From Zoroaster sp. YZ-2022 (Eukaryota; Echinodermata; Asteroidea; Forcipulatida; Zoroasteridae), in the NCBI GenBank assembly GCA_029582265.1, contig CM055828.1, positions 16,007,430-16,071,429 on the forward strand: a stretch of 64,000 nucleotides of DNA, in the 5' to 3' direction. Position 1 is the stretch's first letter. Each line of letters opens with the position of its first letter. Both the position numbers and the translations under genes were made by a program. The notes beneath the pieces were generated by a model. That model searched no databases, was not told the origin of the DNA, and saw only the letters and a list, made by a program, of their open reading frames with translations. This document shows, piece after piece, positions 23,550-33,939 of this stretch.

Positions 23550-23906
23550 GCCGTAACATGGTCGAGCGGTTTAGTGCATCGGATTTGTGTTCTGATGGCT
23601 GAGTCGTCAGAATGTGGGTTCGAATCCTGGCTGCGACCGTGGTACTTGTGTCCTTGAGCAAGACACTTTACCATAAATGCTTCTCTCCACCCAGGAGTAA
23701 ATGGGTACCTGTGAGGGCAGAGTTGGTTGTTGTGTTTGATTAGCCCATATGTGCCGAAATGGCAGCAATTGAGCTGTATACTCCCCAGGGAGCTGAGATG
23801 GTTTCTGGAATGATTTATGCGCCTGATGAGCAGGGGTAATAATGTACAGCGCTTTGATACCTTGTTTAAAAGCGCTTTAAAATGCCCGGCATTATTATTA
23901 TTATTT
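23550..23906 (+). mobile_element. tRNA-derived SINE, body type B, different 3' tail
   Basis: A box TGGTCGAGCGGT (23559-23570) and B box GGTTCGAATCC (23617-23627). The shared leader TGTCCTTGAGCAAGACACTT and the type B middle follow. The tail differs from the other copies: CAGCGCTTTGATACC..., then GCGCTTTAAAATGCCCGGC and (ATT)n. A different tail implies a different partner LINE or a different subfamily. Confidence 0.88.
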
Positions 23907-24141
23907 AACAAATACACTCGATTAGTGTAATTTAATACGAACAAAACTCAATTGAGGCTATAAAGCGTGAATTATCTGCGGTCCAATCAGAAATCAGTAT
24001 TTTGATGACGTCAAAAATGTTTTAAAACACTTCCATTGACATATGCGGGTCCAAAAACATATCTGGGTGTAATATGCCATCAAAATAATGGACAATTTAG
24101 TTTTGGCGCACTTTGGTCCCACCCTGGCCCACTGTGTACCG

Positions 24142-25170
24142 GCATCTAATAAGTATTCAAGAGGGGAGGAGTTATTAATGGGGGAATGGGTGAGATTACA
24201 CAACAAATTTATGTTCAAGAGGGCATGGAATCGGAGTGGTAGTTTTAGATTAACTCAGTCACTGGAAATAAAAACGCAACAAAACATGAATACAATGGAC
24301 TTGCATTTCATTATTGGTAACAAAGAATAAAAAGTGATATGCCAATCATGTAAAAAAAATTCCATAAATTTGTTCATACTCGTTTCATTCTTCATATCCT
24401 TATATTGTCCTGTCAGAACAACAAGGTCATATCTAAAAATGCAACAAGGTCGTATGTGCAAAAGTGCATACATTTGCATACATTAAAACAATTGAGTGCT
24501 GCAACGTCGTATCTTCTTCCATAGGTTTTGTGTGTTCATCCAGAAACTCTGTTGCCCTGAGCAAAATCCATGTCTGCAACAAGGTTGTAACTATGATACG
24601 ACATATTATTATAATTATATTTTATTGCATATGTTGTATAGCGCTGTTTCTACCATTACATGGCCGTTTTGGTTTAGGCGTGACGTTACAGGTCACATCG
24701 TCTGTAGAAAATGCATTGCGCTTCCTTATAGTGATGATGGAGATCATTGGAGATCAATGAGACCATAGAAGCTGTGACGTCACGTCTCAACCAAAACAAA
24801 ATGTGACCATACCACAATTTTGTCGCATTGTCTATACTGACTGAATATCATGAATTGCACGATTCTTTCGCGATATTTGTGATATGTGATGTCCCTTGAG
24901 GGCCACCATAGTATGATATAGGGAGAATGGACAACACGGCCGTATCATCAGAGTAGAACTTAGCCTTAAAATTGGTTAGCGCTGGAGCCAGCAGTACAGA
25001 GAAATACAGGGCAACAACTAATGGGTAAAATTCGAGAAATACAATCGATGTGAATTTTCAAACTTTGTAGCCCGTAATCAGTACTGGACGTATATGACTC
25101 CAGAGTGCCAATCACGCTGATATTATCTGTGTACGTTTTTTTTTGTATGACCCCCTAAGGGTCCAAACTT
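24142..25170. other. Non-coding; partly paralogous to 44220-44500
   Basis: From about 24950 (CAGAGTAGAACTTA) the sequence matches 44270 onward (same phrase, then AATTGGTTAG and GGGAAATACAGG-like runs). Before that, nothing is recognised. Confidence 0.6.
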
Positions 25171-25174
25171 ACTC

Positions 25175-25303
25175 AGCTCTGGAAGTGACATCCGACTTGT
25201 TGAGATCCTGAGATAATTTATCTCAGGATAAGAAATTAGGATGTCGTCATCCCGAGATAAATTGTCTCAGGTTCTCAACAAGTTGGATGGCACTTTCAGA
25301 GCT
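25175..25303. repeat. 129-bp hairpin MITE
   Basis: Arms of about 54 bp: AGCTCTGGAAGTGACATCCG on the left, and on the right strand AGCTCTGAAAGTGCCATCCA, both running into CTTGTTGAGA and TTATCTC. The loop is about 20 nt. A TAC on each side, slightly outside, may be the target duplication but is weak. Confidence 0.82.
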
Positions 25304-25344
25304 CCGTACAAACAATTAAACCTGCAATTGTTCATAATAACTTG

Positions 25345-26195
25345 ATACAAACTCTATAACGGGTGCGGAATCTAAATATCATGTTTTCAAAAGAAAACAT
25401 TAACCACTCCAATACTTGAAGAATACCTACGGCATATTATAGTAAAATGTTCCCTAAAATATATTACGTAATAACGTGACAACACCTGCAAGATGGGGTA
25501 AAATGACGGGTGCATAACTACAATTTTGAAACGGAAATTGAAACCCCTCCAATAGTTAATCAAACCAGCAATGAGAAATATATATGCTGTGACTGAAACT
25601 CTATAAAGAGAAGGGTAACTTTACGGGTGTGGAACTCAAGTATCTTGTTTTCAAACTCCAAAAGTTGATGAATATACACGACAGTTTATATTAAAATTTT
25701 CCCCGAGAAACATTTGGTGTTTTATGAGAAAATCTGCTCTGTAATCAAACACGCAAATGGGAATTATTAAGGATACAATAACATAGGCATAATTATGTGA
25801 CGGAAACTGTTTTAAAAAGAAAATGTACCCCCTCGAATTGTTGGAGAGTAATCCTTGCCTGTGTATATTACTTTCTTCGCAACACATTTTGTTTAGGAGA
25901 AAATGGAAAATTCCGCACTGCAATCAAACCTGAACACTTGAATTGGCCTTGGCAGTTTATAATAAATGTTTCCCCAAAATATTTATTGTTTTAAGAGGAA
26001 ATAATGGGTGGATTTAGGAGAAAGTATAGAGTACTACAATGCAATCAAACTCGGTATTTGGGAACTATTCTTGCAGTAAAATCAGTTAGGCTTAGTAAAG
26101 TGACATAAACTCTATCAACAAGGGGAAACATTGTCAGTGTGGAACTCATGTATCATATTTAAAAAAATAATAATAATGTTAACACCTCTAATAGT
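25345..26195. repeat. Dispersed ~0.22-kb repeat, tandem block of about four units
   Basis: Diverged units share the order: GGTGCGGAA, ATCATGTTTTCAAAAGAAAA, CCCTCCAATAGTT, TCCTTGGCAGTTTATAA, TTTCCCCAAAATATTT, TTTAGGAGAAAAT, CACTGCAATCAAAC, GTGACGGAAACT, ACTCTATAAAGAG. Units differ by large indels. No protein is encoded. The block is paralogous to 44545-45535. Confidence 0.8.
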
Positions 26196-26221
26196 TGAAG
26201 AAGAGGGCGCCTTTTTCAAGA

Positions 26222-26985
26222 ATGTTGCTATAATTTATTCAAAGTAGTTGATGCATATAGTTACGAGCTCTATGGTAATGAGCCATTGGTTATTGGGATG
26301 TTAACACCTACGTCATCTCCCGTATTAGGGTGTAGTGGGAAGAACGAATAGAAAGTGGCGATTTTGTATTTTGCATAGCAATTCAGAATTTGTGTGGTCA
26401 GATCAGAGCAGAATCTCGAGGAGTGCGTCAGCATCACAGTTCAGCGATAGCACAAAAAAGTAAAGTAGGCCTTGGCATTAGCCGATATTCTACAGCGATA
26501 ACTGGTTAGTTTTGAGTGAGATTTGTGAAAAAACAATGCCTGATCAAATTCCATCAGGAAAATATTCCCGTCAGTTTCATCTCCAGGGAGCCAGTTTTAG
26601 GAAAGATTTACATTTAAATTGGCTCCATCCATCAGAGCTACAAAATGGAAGATTTTCAGCTATAAGCTGTCCAGGATGGGGTCATCGGAAGCACACCATG
26701 AGGCCACGTGATACTACGACTCAAGATCATCTTATATATAGACAGGACGCTTGAATAACCATTCGTTAAAGATTGGGTGATGGACCATATCGTATACACA
26801 AACTCTAATTCTGGCAACATAGTTGCTCATTCGAACTAACGACCCCGTGGTCCTGATTCTGAATTCATGAACTTGTTTTGCGCCAAGGATCATTGTCCCA
26901 ATCTATAACAAAGACAAAGCTCATAATTTGACATCAGTTAAGCTTCGGTTATATATCTGAGTATATACACCCAGTTTGTGACAAT
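26222..26985 (+). mobile_element. Probable 5' LTR of the Gmr1-like Gypsy relic
   Basis: The segment ending TTTGTGACA at 26985 precedes a TGGGGG-type primer-site candidate (26987 on) and the gag start. Its 3' half (26670-26950) reappears at 45538-46428 in front of another gag fragment, as expected of an LTR. A TGTTGC at 26222 would give TG...CA termini, but the left edge is a guess. Degenerate; no intact promoter was assigned. Confidence 0.5.
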
Positions 26986-27304
26986 GGGGGCTTGTTCGGG
27001 AAAATACCAAAACCAGGCGAAAAGAACCTCGAAAAGGGTATTCTTTACCTGAACCATGTCTTGACTGACACTGTTTATTGATCTACTATTTTGGAGTTAT
27101 ACTTACAGTATATTTTGATATAGTTATAAAGTAGTTTATAAATTTGAGTTTGGTTTGTAGGACAAATTCACTTTAGTCCATTTAAGAACAGTTTTGTGTT
27201 TTGTGATTTTTAGCACATGCGTAAACATGAGACTGCGTCTTGCGTCAGTTATTTGTTTTATATGTATACAGTTTGACATGTGATAATTTTTTCTAGAAGC
27301 CTCG

Positions 27305-27650
27305 ATGGGCGTTCGGCCTGTAAGCAGTTTTGTTGTATTATATTTGCCGTTACTAGTCTGTTGTCCCACATCTGAAGCGCTAGCCAAAATGGAGTTTGAA
27401 AATCTCTTGAAAACGGGCAATGAATTATGTCTCGAGGGAGACAAATTGTTGGCGTTTTATAAAGAGCGTGAACGAGCGCAGATTGATCGCAGAAAGGCAC
27501 AAGCAGAACGAGAACACGAAGAGCATAAGAGTCGCCAAGATCATGAAAAGCTAATGAAAGAGTATGATCTGAAAAGAGTATCAGGTATAGATAATGAAAG
27601 CTAATGAAAGTGTACGATTTGAAAAGAGTATCAGGTCTAGATAATGAATA
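27305..27650 (+). pseudogene. Gmr1-like Gypsy relic: gag N-terminus
   Basis: An ORF of 99 codons contains MEFENLLKTGNELCLEGDK followed by a charged coiled-coil stretch (KERERAQIDRRKAQAEREH). This resembles the N-terminus of Gag from SCAN-like, Gmr1-type Gypsy elements (recalled). The end carries a tandem 49-bp duplication (GCTAATGAAAGAGTATGAT and GCTAATGAAAGTGTACGAT, about 27551-27646). The Gag core, zinc knuckle and protease that should follow are missing, and integrase sequence starts directly. Confidence 0.65.
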
Positions 27651-27794
27651 CAAATACAAAGTCAAAAACGGGTTGTTGTACAGATAGTTCAAGTCACCTA
27701 AGCTTGAGCAAGGTAGCATTTTTAAGCAGTTGGTTGTTCCGAAACAATTCCGAGATTATGTTCTTTGGGTAGCACATGACTCACCGATGGCCGG

Positions 27795-27955
27795 TCATAA
27801 TTATGACTCGCCGGTCCGTCATATGAGTCGCCGCCGGTCCGTCATACCGGTATGACTCGCCGGTCCGTCATATGACTCGCCGGTCCGTCATATGACTCGC
27901 CGGTCCGTCATATGACTCGCCGGTCCGTCATATGACTCACCGATCCGTCGTATGG
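27795..27955. repeat. 20-bp tandem repeat inside the integrase relic
   Basis: About six copies of CATATGACTCGCCGGTCCGT, some imperfect. The unit closely resembles the coding DNA just upstream (CATGACTCACCGATGGCCGG, 27767-27786) that encodes the first half of the zinc finger, so the array probably grew from it. Confidence 0.85.
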
Positions 27956-27984
27956 GGTCTAAACGTACTCTGTTAATGTAAACG

Positions 27985-28168
27985 AGTGAAAACCACGCTT
28001 TTAATTAAATATGGCGGACAAGTCTTTTTGGAGTGTAAAATGAACTCTAATTCGAGTGAAAAGTACAGTAAAAGGCTACCAATTCACTCTTTATACACTA
28101 TCAATTGTACTCTTTATCCACTCCAAAAAGACTTGTCCGCCATAGCTCTTTAAAAGAGTGGTTTTCAC
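27985..28168. mobile_element. 184-bp hairpin MITE in the integrase relic
   Basis: Inverted ends GTGAAAACCACGCTTTTAA and, on the other strand, GTGAAAACCACTCTTTTAA. Each arm continues to ATGGCGGACAAGTCTTTTTG, giving arms of about 50 bp. Non-coding. It splits the HHCC finger together with the neighbouring tandem repeat. The target duplication was not resolved. Confidence 0.85.
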
Positions 28169-29060
28169 AGGGTTTTTATCGAAGTTTTATTGTCAAGGTA
28201 TATACGGTGACGCTCACATATTCTGCGTATCCTGCGATGTATGTCAACGTATGGTAGCGAAAGGAAGCATCACAAGAGCACCTCTGTAGGTGTCGCTGAT
28301 CAACACTCCCTTCAGAAGAGTAACAGTGGGTCTGATTGGAACGATAAAACCCGTTACTGATCGAGGTAACAGATACATCACTATGCTGGTGGATTATTCA
28401 AAACGGTACCTCAAAGCCCTCTTCAGAAAATCGAAACAGAGAGAGTTGCCGAAACTAAGTTATACTGCAGATGTTTTTATCGCATCGGTGTACCAGAAGA
28501 GATATTGTCCGACATGACAACACAATACTTCTGACCTGATGAAAGCAATTGGACGAGTCCTGCTTATGAAACAACTAACTACAACGCCATACCATTCCAT
28601 GTGTAACGGGCCCGTAGATCGTTTAATGGCACCATCAAACGAATGCTTCGACGCATGTGGAGTGAACGTCCAAAAAATTGGAACAGTTACTCACCTGCGT
28701 TACTATTTGCCTACCTCAAGAAAGCACAGGCTTTTCACCATTTGAGCTTATTTATGGGCGCGGGAAGACCTTCCGTGGACCGATGGCAATACTTAGGGAC
28801 TTATTTATAACACAACCAAATGAGGATGAAGAAGTGAAGATTACCTACCAATACGTAGTTGATCTTTGCGGACGCATGGAAGCCACATGTAACATGTCTC
28901 AAAAGAACTGAGTAAGGCTTCAAAGCGTTATCGCAAGCACTATGATATCACAAGTCGTGACCGGAAGTTTCAAGTTATAGTTGGTGATGAGACCCTGATT
29001 TTAGCTTCTCATGCAATGGCAGGGACCCTTTAAAGTAGTCAAGAAAATTACCAAGAACGC

Positions 29061-30025
29061 CCTTACCGGTTGAATGTCCATGACAAGGATAAAACCTTCC
29101 ATGCTAATCTGAAGAAGTATGTTGGACACGAGGGAGATGAAACATCGACGATGTCGGTTGTCAACCACTTGTCTTTGGTACGTGCCAGTATTGTAGAACT
29201 TGCTGACGATGAGATAGACGATGGTACGCCAGCACATGAACTTCCGCCACTGAAGCAGAACGAATATGTCACTTATGTCCATATTGGAGAAAGACGAAGT
29301 GAGGCCGAAGTATAGTCAGTTCATTATCTGTTAGATACCTTCAATGATGTGTTTACCGATATGTCAGGCAAAACATACCTGGTAGAATATACCATCAAAC
29401 AGACACACCCATCATATCAAAATCCTATCCAGTACCGTATGTTGTACATTCGAAAAGAGGTTGAGACGATGCAAAGGCTTGACGTGATTAAGGCCAGTAC
29501 ATCACTGTATGCTAATCGCATCGTCTTAGTTCATAAGAAAGATGGAAAAAAATGCTTTTGTATTGACTTTCGTAAATTAAATAATGTGACAGTGTTCGAC
29601 TCAGAACACATCCCAAACACATAAGTCTCAATGGCCAAATTGGGAAAAGGGAAGGATTTTTTCCCAGATAGATTTGTCAAAAAGATTACTGGCACATTTC
29701 CATTGCTCAAGACGACAAAGAAAAGACAGCATTTTGTGACTTCTTTTTCAATTCTTCGTCTTACCCTTTGGCATAGTCTATGCTCCGGCTGTTTTTAGTA
29801 GGATGATGATGCGCTGACTGTTGAGTGGTCTCAATAATGTGGTGAACTACATAGATGACGTCCTAATTTACTCATGTAAATAGCAAAAACATGTCAAAGT
29901 ACTTAGAGAGGTAATGTCTAGGCTTAGGACGGCTGGCTTAACCGCCCATCCAAACGCATGTTATATAGATTTCGAAACACTGGATTTCTTAGTTCATATC
30001 GTAGGAGAGGGTTTAATGCTTCCTG
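29061..30025 (+). pseudogene. Gmr1-like Gypsy relic: linker and reverse transcriptase
   Basis: A linker frame (29070-29312) leads into FNDVFTDMSGKTYLVEY and an RT segment with LDVIKASTSLYANRIVLVHK then FCIDFRKLNNVTVFD (29349-29624). After a stop, pieces equivalent to FSQIDLSK, HISIAQDDKEKTAF and the catalytic YIDD (29848-29859) follow. The last recognisable piece is LDFLVHIVGEGLMLP near 30020. RNase H and the 3' LTR are absent. Several stops and frameshifts. RT lies downstream of integrase, the reverse of ordinary Ty3/Gypsy. Confidence 0.78.
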
Positions 30026-30139
30026 GGTCGTAGGGGCACGGCATACTTTTTAGAAAAGGCTATACCTGAAATAGGTTAATTGGGGTTTCTGTAACAGATT
30101 TATACAATGGATTAATGTAATGACTCGTGTGCTAAATAT

Positions 30140-30690
30140 TTGGTATAATGGGAAGATTTAAGAGAATCAAACAAACTCGCAAATGGATGTATTATTATTA
30201 CATTTGGGACATGCAAGACAATATCGCGAGTTTCGCACTGGAATCAAACTCGCAAATGGAATATATTAATTATTACTGTAATGCAGACATAATAATGTTA
30301 CAGAAACTATGTAAGGAAATGGTAATTGCTAATCTCAACTATCATGTTTTCATAAAAAAGGTTACACTTCAATACTTATGTAATATCCTTGGCAGTTTAT
30401 AATAAATATATTGGATATTTCATGAGAATATCGAGAATTCTGCACTGAAATCAAACCTTCAAATTTAAAATATTCATGCTGGAAATAGGGGATTAAGGGG
30501 TGCGGAATTCAAGTATCATGTTTTCGAAAGAAAATGTTAACCCCTCCAATACCAATATTTATGGAAATACCCTTGGCAATTTATAATAAATGGTTTCCTT
30601 ATAGACATTGGGGTAGTTAAGGTGAAAATCGATAGTTCCGTACCGCAATAAAAATCAGCAATTGGTAACTATTATACTTAGTCTAGCTGC
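30140..30690. repeat. Dispersed ~0.22-kb repeat, about 2.5 units
   Basis: Same ordered phrases as 25345-26195 (CTCGCAAATGGA, ATGTTTTCATAAAAAAGG, ATATCCTTGGCAGTTTATAA, CCCCTCCAATACC). The Mag-type element inserted directly at its end, at the CTTAG target (30690-30694). Confidence 0.75.
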
Positions 30691-30694
30691 TTAG

Positions 30695-30795
30695 TGTCAC
30701 GTATGGCACTTGTAGGCCACCATACTTTGCGTTGTTATTAAACCATTGCTTGTAACCCACAAACCTGAGTCACACGTGTCTTAATAAATCTTATA
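30695..30795 (+). repeat. 5' LTR of the Mag-type element
   Basis: Begins TGTCACGTATGGCACTTGTA and ends AATAAATCTTATA. The AATAAA hexamer near the end could serve as a polyadenylation signal. No clear TATA box lies within its 101 bp. Confidence 0.95.
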
Positions 30796-30812
30796 TGGTG
30801 TCAGAAGTGGAG
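30796..30812 (+). promoter_or_regulatory. Primer-binding site, tRNA-Leu type
   Basis: TGGTGTCAGAAGTGG directly abuts the 5' LTR. It complements the CCA end of tRNA-Leu(CAA) over 15 bases (tRNA sequence from memory). Confidence 0.8.
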
Positions 30813-31450
30813 CCCCCAAAACGCTGAAAACGTTGGGGGTAGCAATCAAAAACAGCCCACCCGTCTGTTACAAGGTGATTTCTTGACACATCGGAGGCGG
30901 TGAGTTCCACAAATAATTGTGTATTTATTGAGAAAAATCAGCAAAACAACGTTGAAAAAAAACAAAAAAACAACAACAACAACAACGTGCAATTCAATGC
31001 TAACGTTAACTGAGTTAGTCACGCTGCATTTTTTCGTGAAGAAAACAAAAAACTAAAGTGCATCGCTCCAACAGTGCAACGGACTGTGAAAGACTTTAGA
31101 CGAAAACACAACAGAAACTCAGCAAAAGAGGTGTGCATGAACACCAGAGCTTCTGAAGGGTGAATAGTGCATGTGTAGACCGAAATAACTGTGAATTCCG
31201 ACGGACACGGAAAGTGAGTAAAATTTAACACGTGCTATAAAGACGCGCACATTGTTAAATAACTTGCATTCCACACCGTAAATATCACTAAAACTCACAG
31301 TAAACCACAGTTTTGAACAACTGTAGAGTAAGTACTACCAACAGTGAAATAATCTCACAAACTTTTCTTCAAATTTCGGCTTGTATACCTATCCCCGCAC
31401 AACATTAAAAATCTACGGAGGCCTGGAAGAAACAAAATCGTCAAAACAAA

Positions 31451-31780
31451 ATGTCCAAAGGCGAAAAACCAACAATGAACTAGCAAAAACCAGATCTTTC
31501 CAAAGAATGGAAGAGGTTCAAAGGACCACTAGCCAGCAAGTCTGAGGTTGAAAAGGTCAACTACTTAATGACCTACATCGACGATAAGGGCCGTGAAGTC
31601 TATCAGACATTCATCTGGGTCACACCAACAGAGGGTCAACCAGCTGAATACGACACACTTCAAGGAGTTTACGCTAAATACGAGAATTACGTTGCCCCAC
31701 GGAAGAACCAAATTCATGCAACAGTAAACTTTCACCGCCGAAAACAGAACGAATTGGAGAGAAATTTGACAGCTTCGTAA
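31451..31780 (+). pseudogene. Mag-type gag, 5' part with amber and frameshift
   Basis: The ATG at 31451 (context ACAAAATGTC) opens the frame, but a TAG stops it after ten codons at 31481-31483. The same frame then runs on as QKPDLSKEWKRFKGPLASK to a stop at 31778. Similarity to the Gag matrix/capsid region is by position and composition only. Translation continues in another frame (LKLLVKDCGYQDEERMIRD), so one base has been gained or lost near 31757. It would supply the virus-like-particle protein. Confidence 0.7.
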
Positions 31781-33179
31781 CTGACCTCAAACTCCTGGTC
31801 AAAGATTGCGGTTACCAAGATGAAGAGCGAATGATCAGAGACTCTATCGTACTGCGCGCGTTCCATCACACAGTTCGCGAAAAGTGTATGGACAAAGGGC
31901 ATGATTTGACTTTAGAGATGGCGATCAAGATTGGGCAGAACTACGAGACCTCACAAGACAGCCTAAAAGAAATTAGCAAAGATGAGGATCACAAAGTCAA
32001 TGCCATAAAATCACGTCCACACTCCAAGCGAGGAAAAACAAAGCCACGCGACCCACAGTCACAGCGACACAGACGCAGTGGTGAAATGCCAAAACCGAGC
32101 AAAGGTGAAACCGCATCCGGCAAGCCTAAAGCAAAGACATGTCCCAAATGCGGGTATGAGGCAACACATAAGAAGTGCCCTGCCAAGGACCAAAAATGTG
32201 ATTTCTGCCACAAAATGAACCACTTCGCATCTGTGTGCAGAAAACGGCTCGCAACACACATGGTTCGAGCTGATACTGATTCAGACGATACAGTCACAGA
32301 TGACTTTTCTTCAGAAGAAGAGTACACACACCTTATCAGTGCAGTTGAGGGTGAGGCAACGAGTGAGTGGCACGAGACTGTCACGGTCAATGGCAAACCG
32401 CTGCAGACACAGATAGATACAGGATCGGCTAAGTCCATAATGCCACTACACATCTACCAGAGGCTAGGATGTGACCAAGAACTGCACAAAACTCACCGTA
32501 AGTTCGAGTCATATTCTAACAACCAGCTGAAGGTCGTAGGCTCTGTAACACTGCAGACACGTCATAAGGACAAATGTATTGATGTACAATACTATGTTGT
32601 ACATGCAGAGCAGAAACCGACACTCCTGAGCGGAACTGTCAGTAAACAACTAGGCCTCATTGAAAGAGTCTTTGGCATTGAGCAGTACCCAGAGCTCAAA
32701 TTAACGACAGGAACACTTCCAGGAAAGTATTCCCTGAAGATTGACCCTTCAGTGAGACCTGTCGTCCATGGTCCCAGAAGACAGCCACAAGCACTGAGAG
32801 CAAAGATTGTTGAAAAACTACATGAGATGGAAAGTGACCACCACATTATAAAAGTCACAGAACCAACCGACTGGGTGAGTTCAATGGTCAGCGTGGTGAA
32901 GAATGGGAAAGTGCGCATATGTTTCGACCCAAAAGATCTCAACAGAGCTATACGTCGTGAACATTATCCAATCCCCACAGTCGAAGAAGTAGTGGCATCA
33001 ATGCTAGGTGCCAAGGTTTTCTCTGTGATAGATGCCAAGTCAGGGTTCCTGCAGATAGAACTTGATTACGAGTCGAGTCTCTTAACAACCTTCAATACAC
33101 CAATAGGCCGTTATAGATGGTTGAGACTACCATTCGGAATCAAGAGTGCCCCAGAAATCTACCAACGAATAATGGATAA
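31781..33179 (+). pseudogene. Mag-type gag 3' end, protease and N-terminal reverse transcriptase
   Basis: A single frame continues Gag (nominal ATG at 31831). Residues counted from 31831: CX2CX5HX2C-type knuckle near 104-116, CDFCHKMNHFASVC knuckle at 123-136, protease DTGSA at 196-200, then the RT fingers and palm with VRICFDPKDLN, SVIDAKSGFLQIE (first catalytic Asp) and LPFGIKSAPEIYQRIMD. Gag, protease and RT share one frame here, with no frameshift signal between them. The reading frame ends a few codons inside the MITE that begins at 33180. The C-terminal RT continues after the MITE at 33936. Confidence 0.9.
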
Positions 33180-33935
33180 GGCCAAACAAAAAAGATGTTG
33201 AGTTGCCCTCCACCGACCGACCCAAAAGTGCTGAAATCTCGGGTCGGGTTTTTTTTTTTTTTTTCCCCGTCATTCATAGGCCTATTTATTAATGAAACTT
33301 ACCAATTTTCTTTGTATAAAACATAAATACGTTTGATTTGTGAAATTTTCCACTTTTTTTACCTATAAATTTACTGGTACCCAAGACTCAATCTACAGTA
33401 CATGTTTTCAAATCGAATGGCCCCGGCCCTCACATGGTGCACTGCCTTCGCACACACTGTGTGCCAACGATTGCGACTCAAATCTGCACGTTTTCCAATC
33501 GAATGGCCCCCTCACATGTTTTCCACTGGCTTCGCGCACTGTTTTGTATGTCAATGATTGCGACTCAATCTACACGTTTTCAAATCAAATGGCCCTTACA
33601 CGTTGTGCACTGGCTCCCCGCACTGTACGTGTGTCAACGATTGCGACTCAAAATCGAATGGCCACTCACATGTTGCATGTTGAGCATTGCACGCAATACG
33701 GATGAATTTGCTGTGTCAATCACAGCGAAAAGTACAACAAAAATGCTTGGGATACTTTTATTCTGAAGCAAAATTCCTTGCTGATAGGCATACAAATGAA
33801 AAACATGGTATGTGGTTTCAGTTCCAATGCATTTCAATCTTAAAATGACAGTCAAGGAGAAAAAATAAATAAATCCCGACCGACCGACCCCTTCAAATAT
33901 TTTCACTAGAGGGCAACTCAAATTTTTTTTTGGCC
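33180..33935. mobile_element. 756-bp MITE inserted in pol, TAA target duplication
   Basis: Starts GGCCAAACAAAAAAGATGTT. The right end on the other strand starts GGCCAAAAAAAAATTTGAGT. Both then read GAGTTGCCCTC. TAA flanks it (33177-33179, 33936-33938). Removing the insert plus one TAA leaves pol in frame, which fixes the boundaries. The interior has four diverged ~85-bp tandem units (about 33390-33680, phrase CGATTGCGACTCAA). Its ends resemble those of the larger element at 16189-17457, a possible source of mobility. Confidence 0.93.
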
Positions 33936-33939
33936 TAAC

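Larger units (their letters stand above)
18866..24136. mobile_element. 5.27-kb element with CACAGTG termini and 5-bp TSD (Transib/RAG-like signature)
   Basis: The left end reads CACAGTGGGCCAGGG and continues ACCAAAGTGCGCCAAAA. The right end, on the opposite strand, reads the same 15 bases and then GGACCAAAGTGCGCCAAAA. The inverted repeats are about 38 bp with three mismatches. TACCG directly abuts both ends (18861-18865, 24137-24141). A 5-bp duplication and a CACAGTG-type terminal heptamer are features of the Transib superfamily and of ProtoRAG/RAG elements (established). No transposase is recognisable. The interior is occupied by nested elements (19550-20171, 20807-20951, 22470-23268, 23550-23906), and removing these leaves about 3.3 kb. 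An unusual hAT (5-bp type) or an EnSpm-like element is the alternative. Confidence 0.6.
27651..29060 (+). pseudogene. Gmr1-like Gypsy relic: integrase
   Basis: Broken frames give the HHCC finger in two parts: HDSPMAGH at about 27767-27790, and CVSCDVCQR at about 28225-28251. Between them lie a 20-bp tandem repeat and a MITE. The core follows with VDYSKRY (first Asp region, about 28390) and SDMTTQYF (second Asp). The position of the third acidic residue reads GPVDRL, that is Asp where Glu is expected. The GPY/F-like end is near 29000. Multiple stops (for example TAG at about 27686) and frameshifts make it dead. Its position upstream of RT is the Gmr1-type order. Confidence 0.75.
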
